Source: Prevotella sp. UBA1378 (GTDB lineage Bacteria > Bacteroidota > Bacteroidia > Bacteroidales > Bacteroidaceae). From it: a stretch of 16,234 nt of DNA. The stretch lies in NCBI GenBank assembly GCA_002305505.1, contig DBRC01000031.1:1-16234 (forward strand), read 5' to 3'. The notes under the pieces were generated by a model. It saw nothing but the letters and a program-made list of their open reading frames with translations, had not been told where the DNA came from and made no database searches. Below, in pieces: positions 1 to 6,657 of the stretch; position 1 is the first letter of the stretch, and each line of letters begins with the position of its first letter. Both the position numbers and the translations under genes were made by a program.

Positions 1-78
1 CATATATTAATAGACACTAGTGATGTTAACTAAATAAAAAAAACGCTGGTGTGTATGCGATAATTAACAGAAATTGTT

Positions 79-86
79 TATTTTTG
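79..86 (+). promoter_or_regulatory. Candidate Bacteroidetes -7 promoter element for the six-gene operon
   Basis: TATTTTTG matches the Bacteroidetes housekeeping -7 consensus TAnnTTTG exactly. It lies 22 bases before the AbiEi start codon, so transcription would begin roughly at 91-94 and leave a very short leader. I see no good TTTG-type -33 element at the expected 19-21 base spacing, so the promoter is either weak or depends on a factor. AbiEi-family proteins are known to repress their own promoters, so AbiEi binding here is plausible. An 8-bp palindrome CACTAGTG at 15-22 is the only nearby candidate operator and is weak evidence. Confidence 0.45.
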
Positions 87-108
87 CAGACGAAATAGCA
101 ATGAGGAT

Positions 109-924
109 ATGAGCGGAACAGAAAGCATAGCGGACTGGATAGCTGCCAAACCAAAACGTGGCAGATACACTTTCTCGCGTGAGGAGGTGGCGGCGGCCTT
201 CCCTGAGATGTCAGCGGAAGTGCTGTCGGCAACGCTGTCGCGGGAGGTGAGAAAGGGACGGATTATGATTCCCGTAAATGGGTTTTATGTAATCATCCCC
301 GATGAGTATGCGCTACGTGGGTTTGCTCCGCAACCGTTCTATTTGGATGATATGATGCGACACCTGGAGCGTAACTATTATGTGGCTTTGTTGAGCGCTG
401 GCAGTTACCATGGTGCGGCGCATCAGGCTCCAATGATGTTTTGCGTGATGCTGGAGTCGCCCACAATGCGGGGCAAGAAAACGGATAAGTATGCTACGAA
501 ATATTTCTATCGCTCGGCCATTCCGATGGAGTATGTGGAGCGGCGGCAGACGAGAACGGGATATATCAATGTGTCATGTCCGGAACTGACGGCGGTGGAT
601 TTGGTGGCTTATCAGGAGAGTGCCGGAAGTATCACAAGGGCCGCCACGGTGCTGTCGGAGCTGGTAGAGAAAACGAATTTCGAACACTTGGGACCGGAGT
701 TTGTAAAAGTGGCGCCTGTGGCTTGTTTTCAGCGGCTGGGGTATATCTTGAATGATGTTCTAGAAGAGACTGAGGCTGCTGATGCGGTTTATGGCCTGTT
801 GAAACGTGCTGGTGTTCGGTTGCAGAAGGCGGCTCTGAAGCCCGGAAAGTCCATTGAGGGCTGCGAGATGAACGGGCGTTGGAAGATTGTTGTGAACGAA
901 GAGATAGAAATTGACGAGCTATGA
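109..924 (+). CDS. abiEi: AbiEi family antitoxin / transcriptional repressor (type IV toxin-antitoxin)
   Basis: This 271-aa protein has the layout of AbiEi antitoxins. An N-terminal winged helix-turn-helix (about residues 5-60) ends in a wing-like strand, RIMIPVNGFYVIIP. A longer C-terminal antitoxin domain follows, with AbiEi-like stretches such as YVALLSAGSYHGAAHQ (about 90-107) and a 'CPELTAVDLV' segment (about 188-198). In characterised AbiE systems AbiEi represses the operon and counters AbiEii without stable complex formation. The ATG at 109 is chosen because GAGG lies just upstream (103-106) and the -7 element is 22 bases away; the ATG at 101 reads into a stop after three codons. Its stop overlaps the AbiEii start as ATGA, the usual arrangement for this pair. 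The family assignment is secure by motif and context. Its control of the four downstream genes is inference. Confidence 0.9.
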   Translation: MSGTESIADWIAAKPKRGRYTFSREEVAAAFPEMSAEVLSATLSREVRKGRIMIPVNGFYVIIPDEYALRGFAPQPFYLDDMMRHLERNYYVALLSAGSYHGAAHQAPMMFCVMLESPTMRGKKTDKYATKYFYRSAIPMEYVERRQTRTGYINVSCPELTAVDLVAYQESAGSITRAATVLSELVEKTNFEHLGPEFVKVAPVACFQRLGYILNDVLEETEAADAVYGLLKRAGVRLQKAALKPGKSIEGCEMNGRWKIVVNEEIEIDEL

Positions 925-1727
925 TACCGGTATCGTATATAACAGAGTGGAGCGAGAAGGCACCTTGGGGCTTGAACGTGCAGGTGGAGCAAGATTTGAT
1001 TATCTGCCGTGCACTGGTGTCGATATACAGTGATGCGTTCCTTTCAGAGCATCTAGCTTTCCGTGGTGGAACGGCGTTGGGAAAGTTGTATCTGAGGCCG
1101 CAACCCCGATATTCAGAGGACATAGATTTGGTGCAGGTTATGGCAGAGCCCATCAAGGAAACGATAGACCATCTGCGGGATGCGCTCTCGTGGCTGGGCG
1201 AGCCAGTGGTAAAGCAGAAGAAGCATAACAATACGCTGGTGTTCAAGGTGCAACCAACGGATGTTGATGCAGGAGAGATTCACCTGAAAGTGGAAATTAA
1301 CTGCAAGGAGCATTTCTCGGTATTCCCGATGATGAAGGTTCCGTTTGCAGTGGAGAATTCGTGGTTTAAGGGGTCTTGCGAGGTTTTGACATACGAGCTG
1401 GCAGAACTGATAGGAACTAAGTTAAGGGCTGTGTATCAGCGCCGGAAGGGGCGCGACCTATTTGACCTGTGGAAGATTCTGAGTATGATGCCTGAGCTGG
1501 ATAAGGAAAAAGTGATGCTGAGCTATGAGCGGTATTTGGGATTCACGGCATCGCATCTTCCCACGTATAAGGAATTTGTGTTGAATATGGAAGACAAACT
1601 GCAGGACGATGAGTTTCTGACTGATACGGATATGATTCTGAACCCAGGCCAGGAGTATAATCCCACCATGGCGTGGGAGAAGGTTAAAGAGGAATTGGTG
1701 GAGAGGTTGATGAAGGAAGGAAAGTAA
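921..1727 (+). CDS. abiEii: AbiEii family nucleotidyltransferase toxin (type IV toxin-antitoxin)
   Basis: This 268-aa protein is a DUF1814/AbiEii nucleotidyltransferase. The nucleotide-binding motif FRGGTALGKLYL spans residues 47-58 (Gly49-Gly50). The metal-binding motif RYSEDIDL follows with Asp67 and Asp69, and a third acidic position is likely Glu125 in 'LKVEIN'. The conserved C-terminal signature ELIGTKLRAVYQRRKGRDLFDLW supplies Lys167, Arg178/Asp179 and Asp182. All expected catalytic positions are present, so the enzyme looks active. Family members add nucleotides to substrates such as tRNA 3' ends and stop growth; the substrate here is unknown. The start overlaps the abiEi stop (ATGA), so the two are translationally coupled. 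Only 13 bases separate it from the methyltransferase gene, and no terminator is visible between them, which ties the toxin pair to the downstream genes. Confidence 0.92.
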   Translation: MIPVSYITEWSEKAPWGLNVQVEQDLIICRALVSIYSDAFLSEHLAFRGGTALGKLYLRPQPRYSEDIDLVQVMAEPIKETIDHLRDALSWLGEPVVKQKKHNNTLVFKVQPTDVDAGEIHLKVEINCKEHFSVFPMMKVPFAVENSWFKGSCEVLTYELAELIGTKLRAVYQRRKGRDLFDLWKILSMMPELDKEKVMLSYERYLGFTASHLPTYKEFVLNMEDKLQDDEFLTDTDMILNPGQEYNPTMAWEKVKEELVERLMKEGK

Positions 1728-1740
1728 AAAATGAGATGAA

Positions 1741-3000
1741 ATGAATATCTTGGACGCAAACATAGGGTCGGCGAAGGATAATATGAGCAGTCCCGTGCAC
1801 AATTGGTATAAGTTCACGGCGGGTTTCTCGTATAAGTTTGTGGACATTATATTGGAAGATTATAAGGACAAAGACATCGTTGTGTACGAACCCTTTGCTG
1901 GCTGCGGAACGACGTTGGTGGAATGCCAGAAATTGGGTTTCCGCTCCATTGGTAACGAGAGTCAGGAACTAATGTGCAACGTGATTCACGCCAAACTGAA
2001 CTGGACCATTACAAAACAACAGTACACCCGCGCTAAAAACAATATAAAGAAATACGTTGAGGAGAACAAAAGGATAGCGGAAATTACCGCCAAGTTCCAC
2101 CCTCTGCTGGTAACCCTCTATGATGAGCCATCGCTAAGGGAACTGTATTGCATCCGTGACGGAATAAAACGACTACGAAACAAAGATGTACAGCAATTCT
2201 TTAATTTGGCACTGAGCCAGACGCTGCACAAAGCGGCCATACACCCTATCGCTGTGCCGTATATTTCACGCTCCACTTTCCTTTCAGATTCTGGCAGGGC
2301 TTGGGAAAAGTTCCAGCGGATATCGGAACAAATGTACTCAGATATACAGCAAATGCCCCATCACGAACAATTGGCCACGGTGTATAACTGGGATTCTCGT
2401 GTGAAGAATGAAGACGTTGCGGATGATTCCTGTGGATTATGCATCACATCTCCTCCATACCTTAATAACTTGGACTACGGAGAAGTTAGCAAAGTACATA
2501 GCCATTTTTTTGAGATGACTAATGATTGGAACGACATTACAGAGAAAGTGCGCCGCAAACTGGTTACAGGAGCCACCACACACTATAGAGACACAGAGTT
2601 TGTGATGGAAGAGTTTACACAGAAGGAGTTTGCACAGCATAACTCTGATACTATGGGTAAGTTGGTGGAGTTATATGGAAGAATTAAGGAAAACGCCAAA
2701 CAGCGTAAAGGAAAGAAAAGCTTCCATATCTTGATGATGCATTACTTTGAGGACATGTACTATGTGCTAAAAGAAATGCGCAGGGTGCTGCGCTATGGCG
2801 GTGAAGCATACTTGGTTTTGGGAGATTCCGCTCCGTATGGCATTTACGTGCCCACAACCCAAATATTGGGAGATATAGCATTGAGTGCCGGTTTTACAGA
2901 GTTTTCTATCCACAAGATTCGCTCTCGCGGTGACAAATGGAAAAACCTGAAAAACAGACATAATATCTCACTTTCTGAAAATATCTTGATATTGAAATAA
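1741..3000 (+). CDS. Amino-group DNA methyltransferase-like protein (N4-C or N6-A type)
   Basis: This 419-aa protein carries both core motifs of SAM-dependent amino-methyltransferases. Motif I is EPFAGCGTT at residues 50-58, followed by an acidic strand end (GNE, 71-73). Motif IV is TSPPY at 236-240, followed by LNNLDYGEV. A late conserved strand, YGGEAYLVLGDS (352-363), resembles motifs VI-VIII. SPPY is usual in beta-class N4-cytosine enzymes, but there it precedes the FxGxG motif; here it follows, with about 175 mostly helical residues between. That stretch could be a target-recognition region. No recognition site can be predicted. The gene starts 13 bases after abiEii and its stop overlaps the next start as TAATG. 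With no recognisable restriction endonuclease beside it, a self-marking role in a wider defence operon is inferred. An RNA substrate cannot be excluded. Confidence 0.8.
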   Translation: MNILDANIGSAKDNMSSPVHNWYKFTAGFSYKFVDIILEDYKDKDIVVYEPFAGCGTTLVECQKLGFRSIGNESQELMCNVIHAKLNWTITKQQYTRAKNNIKKYVEENKRIAEITAKFHPLLVTLYDEPSLRELYCIRDGIKRLRNKDVQQFFNLALSQTLHKAAIHPIAVPYISRSTFLSDSGRAWEKFQRISEQMYSDIQQMPHHEQLATVYNWDSRVKNEDVADDSCGLCITSPPYLNNLDYGEVSKVHSHFFEMTNDWNDITEKVRRKLVTGATTHYRDTEFVMEEFTQKEFAQHNSDTMGKLVELYGRIKENAKQRKGKKSFHILMMHYFEDMYYVLKEMRRVLRYGGEAYLVLGDSAPYGIYVPTTQILGDIALSAGFTEFSIHKIRSRGDKWKNLKNRHNISLSENILILK

Positions 3001-4037
3001 TGCCCACGAAAAAGATAGATATATCAAAAGCCAAGACGGAGCATCTGAATCTGATTACCGAAACGGAGGCTTTGGAAATCATCCATAAGGGGTGGTCGCT
3101 TCCGTTTGTGTATTCGTTTCAGGAACTAAGGGACGTGTATTTGGCTTTCTGCAAGTATGGGCAGGACGGAACGGTGGCAGAGTTCTCGAACAAGCACGTA
3201 AAGGGTGTTATCCCTGCCGTAAGGAGCAAATGGGATGACAAAGGGCGACGTGTGTTGGAAATCAAGAATGCGCTGATTAACTTCGGTGTCATGCACCAGA
3301 AAACACTGGTCTGCAAAAAAGGCGTTTTTAAGGAGGTTGAGCCAGGTGCCCCGTTGAGGGAAGAGGATTTAAGCGTTTTCCGTGAGATATTCTTTCACTA
3401 CTTCCGTTTTCAAGAATATTGTTCACTGTTTGTGAATCCTAGAATGACGACAAAAGAAAAACTGGCGTTGACTGAACAACAGATTATGAGACAGAGCGGC
3501 GTGCTGTATTATTACGGTTCCGTCGGTACTCGTGTGGATACATTCTTCTATACATTAAGCACCCCTGAAACGCTGTATCAGTTCCCTTTAAACGACAAGG
3601 GGAATGTGAAAGGGGGATTTGTAAGGTTCTGGGATATGTTTCTTTCATGGGCAACCCAGCTGGAATTATTAGAGCGACTGAACATGAAACGGCAGGGGTA
3701 TTTGTTGCCAAATGACAAGTCGTTCAGTGCTGCATACTTTATAGAATCTGGCGTCAAGGTGGATGTGCAAGGAGTGTTGGACGTGAAGTTCTTTCGCCAA
3801 TTGTTGATAGATATTTCTGATCTGGTGATGGAACTATGTCTGCAATACCGTTGTGGCATCAGCATAGCGCAACAGGCCGTTATAGACTATTATTTGGCAC
3901 ACTCTGACGTAGTATCACTGATAAGGACTTCCGAGATTTTTATCAAAGAAACCGAACTGAACAAGAACGATAGAATACTTTACCCGAAATATAAAGGTAG
4001 TTTTGTTTCACATTTAAAATTAAGGAAAAATGGATGA
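3000..4037 (+). CDS. Unrecognised 345-aa protein of a putative defence operon
   Basis: I do not recognise this family. The protein is soluble and appears largely helical, with no signal peptide or membrane segment. Residues about 55-105 (from TVAEFSNKHVKG through LEIKNALINFGVM) look like a helix-turn-helix or winged-helix fold followed by a strand pair (KTLVCKKGVFKEVEP). The rest (120-345) is rich in aromatic and Leu residues, with helices around 125-145, 208-230 and 262-300. An 'LEIK' at 86-89 resembles the end of a PD-(D/E)xK motif, but the spacing to the preceding Asp79/Asp80 is too short and it looks helical, so I do not call a nuclease. Its start shares one base with the methyltransferase stop (TAATG), and its end overlaps the ATPase start by eight bases. 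Translational coupling suggests a fixed ratio with both neighbours, for example as specificity subunit, adaptor or effector. Confidence 0.75.
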   Translation: MPTKKIDISKAKTEHLNLITETEALEIIHKGWSLPFVYSFQELRDVYLAFCKYGQDGTVAEFSNKHVKGVIPAVRSKWDDKGRRVLEIKNALINFGVMHQKTLVCKKGVFKEVEPGAPLREEDLSVFREIFFHYFRFQEYCSLFVNPRMTTKEKLALTEQQIMRQSGVLYYYGSVGTRVDTFFYTLSTPETLYQFPLNDKGNVKGGFVRFWDMFLSWATQLELLERLNMKRQGYLLPNDKSFSAAYFIESGVKVDVQGVLDVKFFRQLLIDISDLVMELCLQYRCGISIAQQAVIDYYLAHSDVVSLIRTSEIFIKETELNKNDRILYPKYKGSFVSHLKLRKNG

Positions 4038-5331
4038 GAAAGAGTACAAAGGCATAGAGGACATCCTGCAAATGGGGCCCGTGACGAACAAGTACGATTT
4101 ATGGGACATCAAGTTCAATCCTTTCCCTAGGTCTGGTACGTCGAACATTAATGGCGGTGATGATGTAAACCGTAAGTTGAAGCCTCTTGACAGTGAAATC
4201 CTTAACGGTATTAACCAATTTATTGCAAACGCCTTGGTTCCCAACCAAGTTGAGGAACATGACCAGTTCATCAGCGCAACGATAGTGGGGGACTATGGTA
4301 GTGGCAAAACACAGCTTTTAATGTATGCCAAGTCAAAACTGAATGAAATCCGCGACAGCCAGACCTACTTAAAGCCATATACCATCTACATTGACAATCC
4401 GGGTGGCTCCATCCTGGAATTTATCGGGACTTTAATCAGTAAAATTGGTGAGGAGAACACACGCAAGTATGTCTGGAACCATATTCTCAATGTGATTCAG
4501 AATAGCAGCGAAATCCAAGGGCAGCTGAAACCTTACGAACCCAACCTGTCGGTGCTTTTCCCAGACATGAAGGATTCCATCAATCCTTATAGCGATGCTA
4601 ATACGGTGAGCTATAAACAGTTCCTAGACTCTTTTGTCAGGTCGTTGCCTGCTCCAAAGAAAAGGAAGTTTGACGATTTGCTAAGTGACATTGTTCAGAA
4701 GATATTGAATGAAGATACCAAGGATTCCACCGTTGCTTATTACTTCTACGAGTTCATATCATCGGACTTTGGTATCAACAAGACATGGGAAGCATTGACC
4801 AGCGGCAGCTTGAGACAAATATCGGGTAAGGAAGCAGATGTCATCAAATACATTGTGAAATTACTTAAACGAGAGGGGTATACCCATGTGTTTATTTTAG
4901 TAGATGAGTTTGAGGACCTGACCACAGGGCGTTTATCTAAGGCGCAGTTGGATAACTATATCCATAACCTACGCACCTTGCTTGACAAACATCGCGAATG
5001 GTGCTTGTTATTTGCCATGAATCCTAAAGCCCTTTCAAGGTTGGTGGAACTTTCGCCGCCTTTGGCAGACAGAATTACTATCAGGAAGATGATAATAAAC
5101 AATCTGAATGTTGCAGAGACGAAGCAAGTTATAGAGAACTATTTGAGAATAGCAGAGTTTAACGGAGAGTTCCCGTTTACTCAAGATGCTTTGGAATTCA
5201 TCAACGAAACATGCGATGGAAATGTGCGTCGTATTCTTAAGGCGACGTTTGTGCTCTTTGAGTGTGCTGCTGACCAAAAGGTTAAGATAATGGGTAAGGC
5301 TTTTGTAGAAGAGAATATACCAACATTTTAA
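4030..5331 (+). CDS. Orc1/Cdc6-like AAA+ P-loop ATPase
   Basis: This 433-aa protein has a full ATPase core. Walker A is VGDYGSGKTQ at residues 86-95, Walker B is VFILVDEFEDL at 287-297 (Asp292, Glu293), and a sensor-1-like strand is LLFAMNP at 326-332. A probable arginine finger is Arg348 in PPLADRI. About 190 residues separate Walker A and B, which is long and implies a helical insertion (about 140-280). The C-terminal 355-433 region resembles the lid plus winged-helix part of Orc/Cdc6-type proteins, including 'CDGNVRRILKATF' (395-407). Such ATPases load or remodel proteins on DNA; similar folds occur in several multi-gene defence systems. The start lies inside the end of the previous gene, with AAGGA at 4022-4026 as a Shine-Dalgarno-like site. 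The PIN gene begins two bases after its stop. Motor or sensor function is inferred; ATP binding is strongly supported. Confidence 0.82.
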   Translation: MDEKEYKGIEDILQMGPVTNKYDLWDIKFNPFPRSGTSNINGGDDVNRKLKPLDSEILNGINQFIANALVPNQVEEHDQFISATIVGDYGSGKTQLLMYAKSKLNEIRDSQTYLKPYTIYIDNPGGSILEFIGTLISKIGEENTRKYVWNHILNVIQNSSEIQGQLKPYEPNLSVLFPDMKDSINPYSDANTVSYKQFLDSFVRSLPAPKKRKFDDLLSDIVQKILNEDTKDSTVAYYFYEFISSDFGINKTWEALTSGSLRQISGKEADVIKYIVKLLKREGYTHVFILVDEFEDLTTGRLSKAQLDNYIHNLRTLLDKHREWCLLFAMNPKALSRLVELSPPLADRITIRKMIINNLNVAETKQVIENYLRIAEFNGEFPFTQDALEFINETCDGNVRRILKATFVLFECAADQKVKIMGKAFVEENIPTF

Positions 5332-5333
5332 GT

Positions 5334-6392
5334 ATGGATAGAGAGTCTGCAAGATCGGAGAAGTTTCAAATCAACTTCTTTTTAGACACCAATATCTTGT
5401 GTTATCTGATTGATAATACATTCCCGACGCTAACGGCCTTCATTACGGCACTGAAGGAGATGCCCGTTGTGCAATTGTATTCCTCTGAATACGTGCTTGC
5501 AGAACTGTTTGAAGTGCGGAAGAAAGAGGACTATTTCCATGAGGTCTGGGAACGTTCGAAGAAGGATGGGAAGTTTATAAACATCTCCTCTTTTATCAAG
5601 TACAACAAGCGCTATGAGATTCCCGATTATGAATACGAGGGAGATTTGGCAGAGGCCGTGAAGAAGAAGGTGAATGAGGATGTTGAAAAAATCACAAATG
5701 AGTTCAGTATTGATTTCCTGAACAGCTTCAATGACAGGCTGCTTGGTCCCATGAAGGCAATCTGTCTATCGACCAAGATATCAAGGGAGGACAGTCTTGT
5801 GCTGGTATCGTCTGTTTATAAGAACAGTATAGAGGAGGTCTCTGAACACGTGATTCTGCTTACAGGTGACAAAGATTTCTATAAGTGGGCTACGAATTCA
5901 AGAGCTGAGATTTCGACAGCTTTCAATCCTGGTAAGACACCAGATATTGAACATATAGACAGTCTTGGAAATGGGGTGGCTGGATATACGGGCGGTACAC
6001 AAAGCTTGAAAACTGAAATCGAAAATGTGGAAGAACTGGCTATCCAATATGTGATGAGCTGTCTGATAGATACCTATAAAGACCGACTGTTGGGGAAAGT
6101 GACCGTCAGAGAATGTGCCGGTGCCCCCAAACATCTAATTGCTTTCAAGGCGGAAACAGAGTTGAAGGATAAGGAGTTATACACTTTCATACTTACAAAG
6201 AACTTATCGTTTCTGTATAGCCCAAAACCGAAATCGAACCTTTATCATTGTGGGAAACAGATAGAAGTGCCTTTTTCGCCAGAGGGAGGGAATAGCATTG
6301 TGACATTCGTTTGCGAAGAAAACGATGAGGAGGTTTTCAAAGCTGTGAATGTGGAAGGGAATTTGGTATTCATCCATCCTGATTCCGTCTAA
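5334..6392 (+). CDS. PIN-domain nuclease with additional C-terminal domain
   Basis: The N-terminal part (about residues 12-185) is a PIN nuclease. 'FFLDTNIL' supplies Asp18, 'YVLAELFEVR' Glu57, 'SREDSLVL' Asp153, and 'LLTGDKDFYKWA' Asp179 and Asp181. This is the complete acidic set expected of an active Mg-dependent RNase or flap-type nuclease. At 352 aa it is much longer than VapC toxins (about 130-140 aa): an insertion of about 80 residues lies between Glu57 and Asp153, and a strand-rich region of about 165 residues follows. That C-terminal region is unrecognised. No small antitoxin is adjacent, so it is not a simple VapBC toxin. It starts two bases after the ATPase stop and is the last gene before a strong terminator. 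I infer it is the effector of the operon, with its activity gated by the ATPase or the preceding unknown protein. Confidence 0.82.
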   Translation: MDRESARSEKFQINFFLDTNILCYLIDNTFPTLTAFITALKEMPVVQLYSSEYVLAELFEVRKKEDYFHEVWERSKKDGKFINISSFIKYNKRYEIPDYEYEGDLAEAVKKKVNEDVEKITNEFSIDFLNSFNDRLLGPMKAICLSTKISREDSLVLVSSVYKNSIEEVSEHVILLTGDKDFYKWATNSRAEISTAFNPGKTPDIEHIDSLGNGVAGYTGGTQSLKTEIENVEELAIQYVMSCLIDTYKDRLLGKVTVRECAGAPKHLIAFKAETELKDKELYTFILTKNLSFLYSPKPKSNLYHCGKQIEVPFSPEGGNSIVTFVCEENDEEVFKAVNVEGNLVFIHPDSV

Positions 6393-6397
6393 TAAGA

Positions 6398-6425
6398 GCC
6401 GCCTCGACAGGGGCGGTTTTATTTT
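6398..6425 (+). terminator. Intrinsic terminator of the six-gene operon
   Basis: Six bases after the PIN stop codon, CCGCCTC (6399-6405) pairs with GGGGCGG (6410-6416) around a GACA loop. This gives seven pairs including one G-T wobble. The T-rich tail TTTTATTTT (6417-6425) follows directly. With the promoter at 79-86 this delimits one self-contained transcription unit. Confidence 0.85.
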
Positions 6426-6506
6426 GGAACCATGCCATTGACTATAGTCCATAATAGACCTATTTATACGCCAAGCTACAAATAAAGATTGAGACTATCA
6501 AGAGTG

Positions 6507-6537
6507 GTTTACAAAAGTTAAAAATGTTAAATCTTTG
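6507..6537 (+). promoter_or_regulatory. Candidate promoter cut off from its downstream sequence by the IS insertion
   Basis: AATCTTTG at 6530-6537 matches the TAnnTTTG -7 consensus at all but the first base. A GTTTA at 6507-6511 stands about 18 bases upstream in the place of the -33 element. The region around it (6426-6545) is AT-rich with no gene I can support. The target duplication of the insertion sequence starts at 6538, so the expected transcription start would fall within the duplicated target. Transcription from here now enters the IS antisense to its transposase. Which gene it originally served is unknown; the truncated LRR gene is the nearest downstream. Confidence 0.35.
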
Positions 6538-6545
6538 CCATTTTC
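6538..6545 (+). repeat. Left copy of 8-bp target-site duplication
   Basis: CCATTTTC is repeated exactly at 7926-7933. The bases just outside differ (G versus C on the left, G versus A on the right). The two copies flank the insertion sequence precisely. An 8-bp duplication is typical of the IS256 family. Confidence 0.85.
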
Positions 6546-6571
6546 GGTAGTGTAAGTTGAACTGTGTCAAG
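6546..6571 (+). repeat. Left terminal inverted repeat of the IS256-family element
   Basis: This end reads inward as GGTAGTGTAAGTTGAACTGT and on to GTCAAG. Aligned with the reverse complement of 7900-7925 it matches at 19 of 26 positions, including TGTAA and AACTGTGTCA. The outermost bases match less well than the inner core, where transposase binding would be expected. Confidence 0.8.
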
Positions 6572-6593
6572 GCCGTATTCCTTATTATATTAA

Positions 6594-6638
6594 CCTCAGA
6601 TGGGAGACACGATTTGTAATCGTGTTTTCCAGATGAGG
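6594..6638. other. Long imperfect hairpin in the IS, beyond the transposase 3' end
   Basis: The outer arms CCTCAGATGG (6594-6603) and CCAGATGAGG (6629-6638) pair at 8 of 10 positions, with a central tandem G-A mismatch. An inner stem ACACGATT (6607-6614) / AATCGTGT (6618-6625) is perfect around a 3-base loop. On the + strand the inner stem runs into TTTT at 6625-6628. It could end transcription entering the IS from the left, or stabilise or terminate the transposase mRNA, whose stop codon lies 20 bases away on the other strand. Structure is visible; function is inferred. Confidence 0.55.
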
Positions 6639-6657
6639 AGCCTTCCTGTTTGCAAAG

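Noticed and set aside
15..22. AbiEi operator at the palindrome CACTAGTG
   Set aside because: A single 8-bp palindrome about 57 bases before the -7 element, without a second copy, is too weak to call a binding site.
37..44. Terminator T-tract on the - strand at the run of eight A
   Set aside because: No stem of useful length lies beside it on the correct side.
3078..3267. PD-(D/E)xK nuclease motif in the 345-aa protein (Asp79/Asp80 with LEIK at 86-89)
   Set aside because: The Asp to ExK spacing is too short and the segment looks helical, so a nuclease call is not supported.
5334..6392. VapC toxin of a VapBC pair
   Set aside because: The protein is over twice VapC length and no small antitoxin gene precedes it; the neighbour is a 433-aa ATPase.
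109..6392. BREX, DISARM or Dnd system
   Set aside because: There is no PglZ, large PglX-type methylase, BrxC, DrmA/B helicase or DndCDE homologue; only a methyltransferase and an ATPase are shared in broad type.
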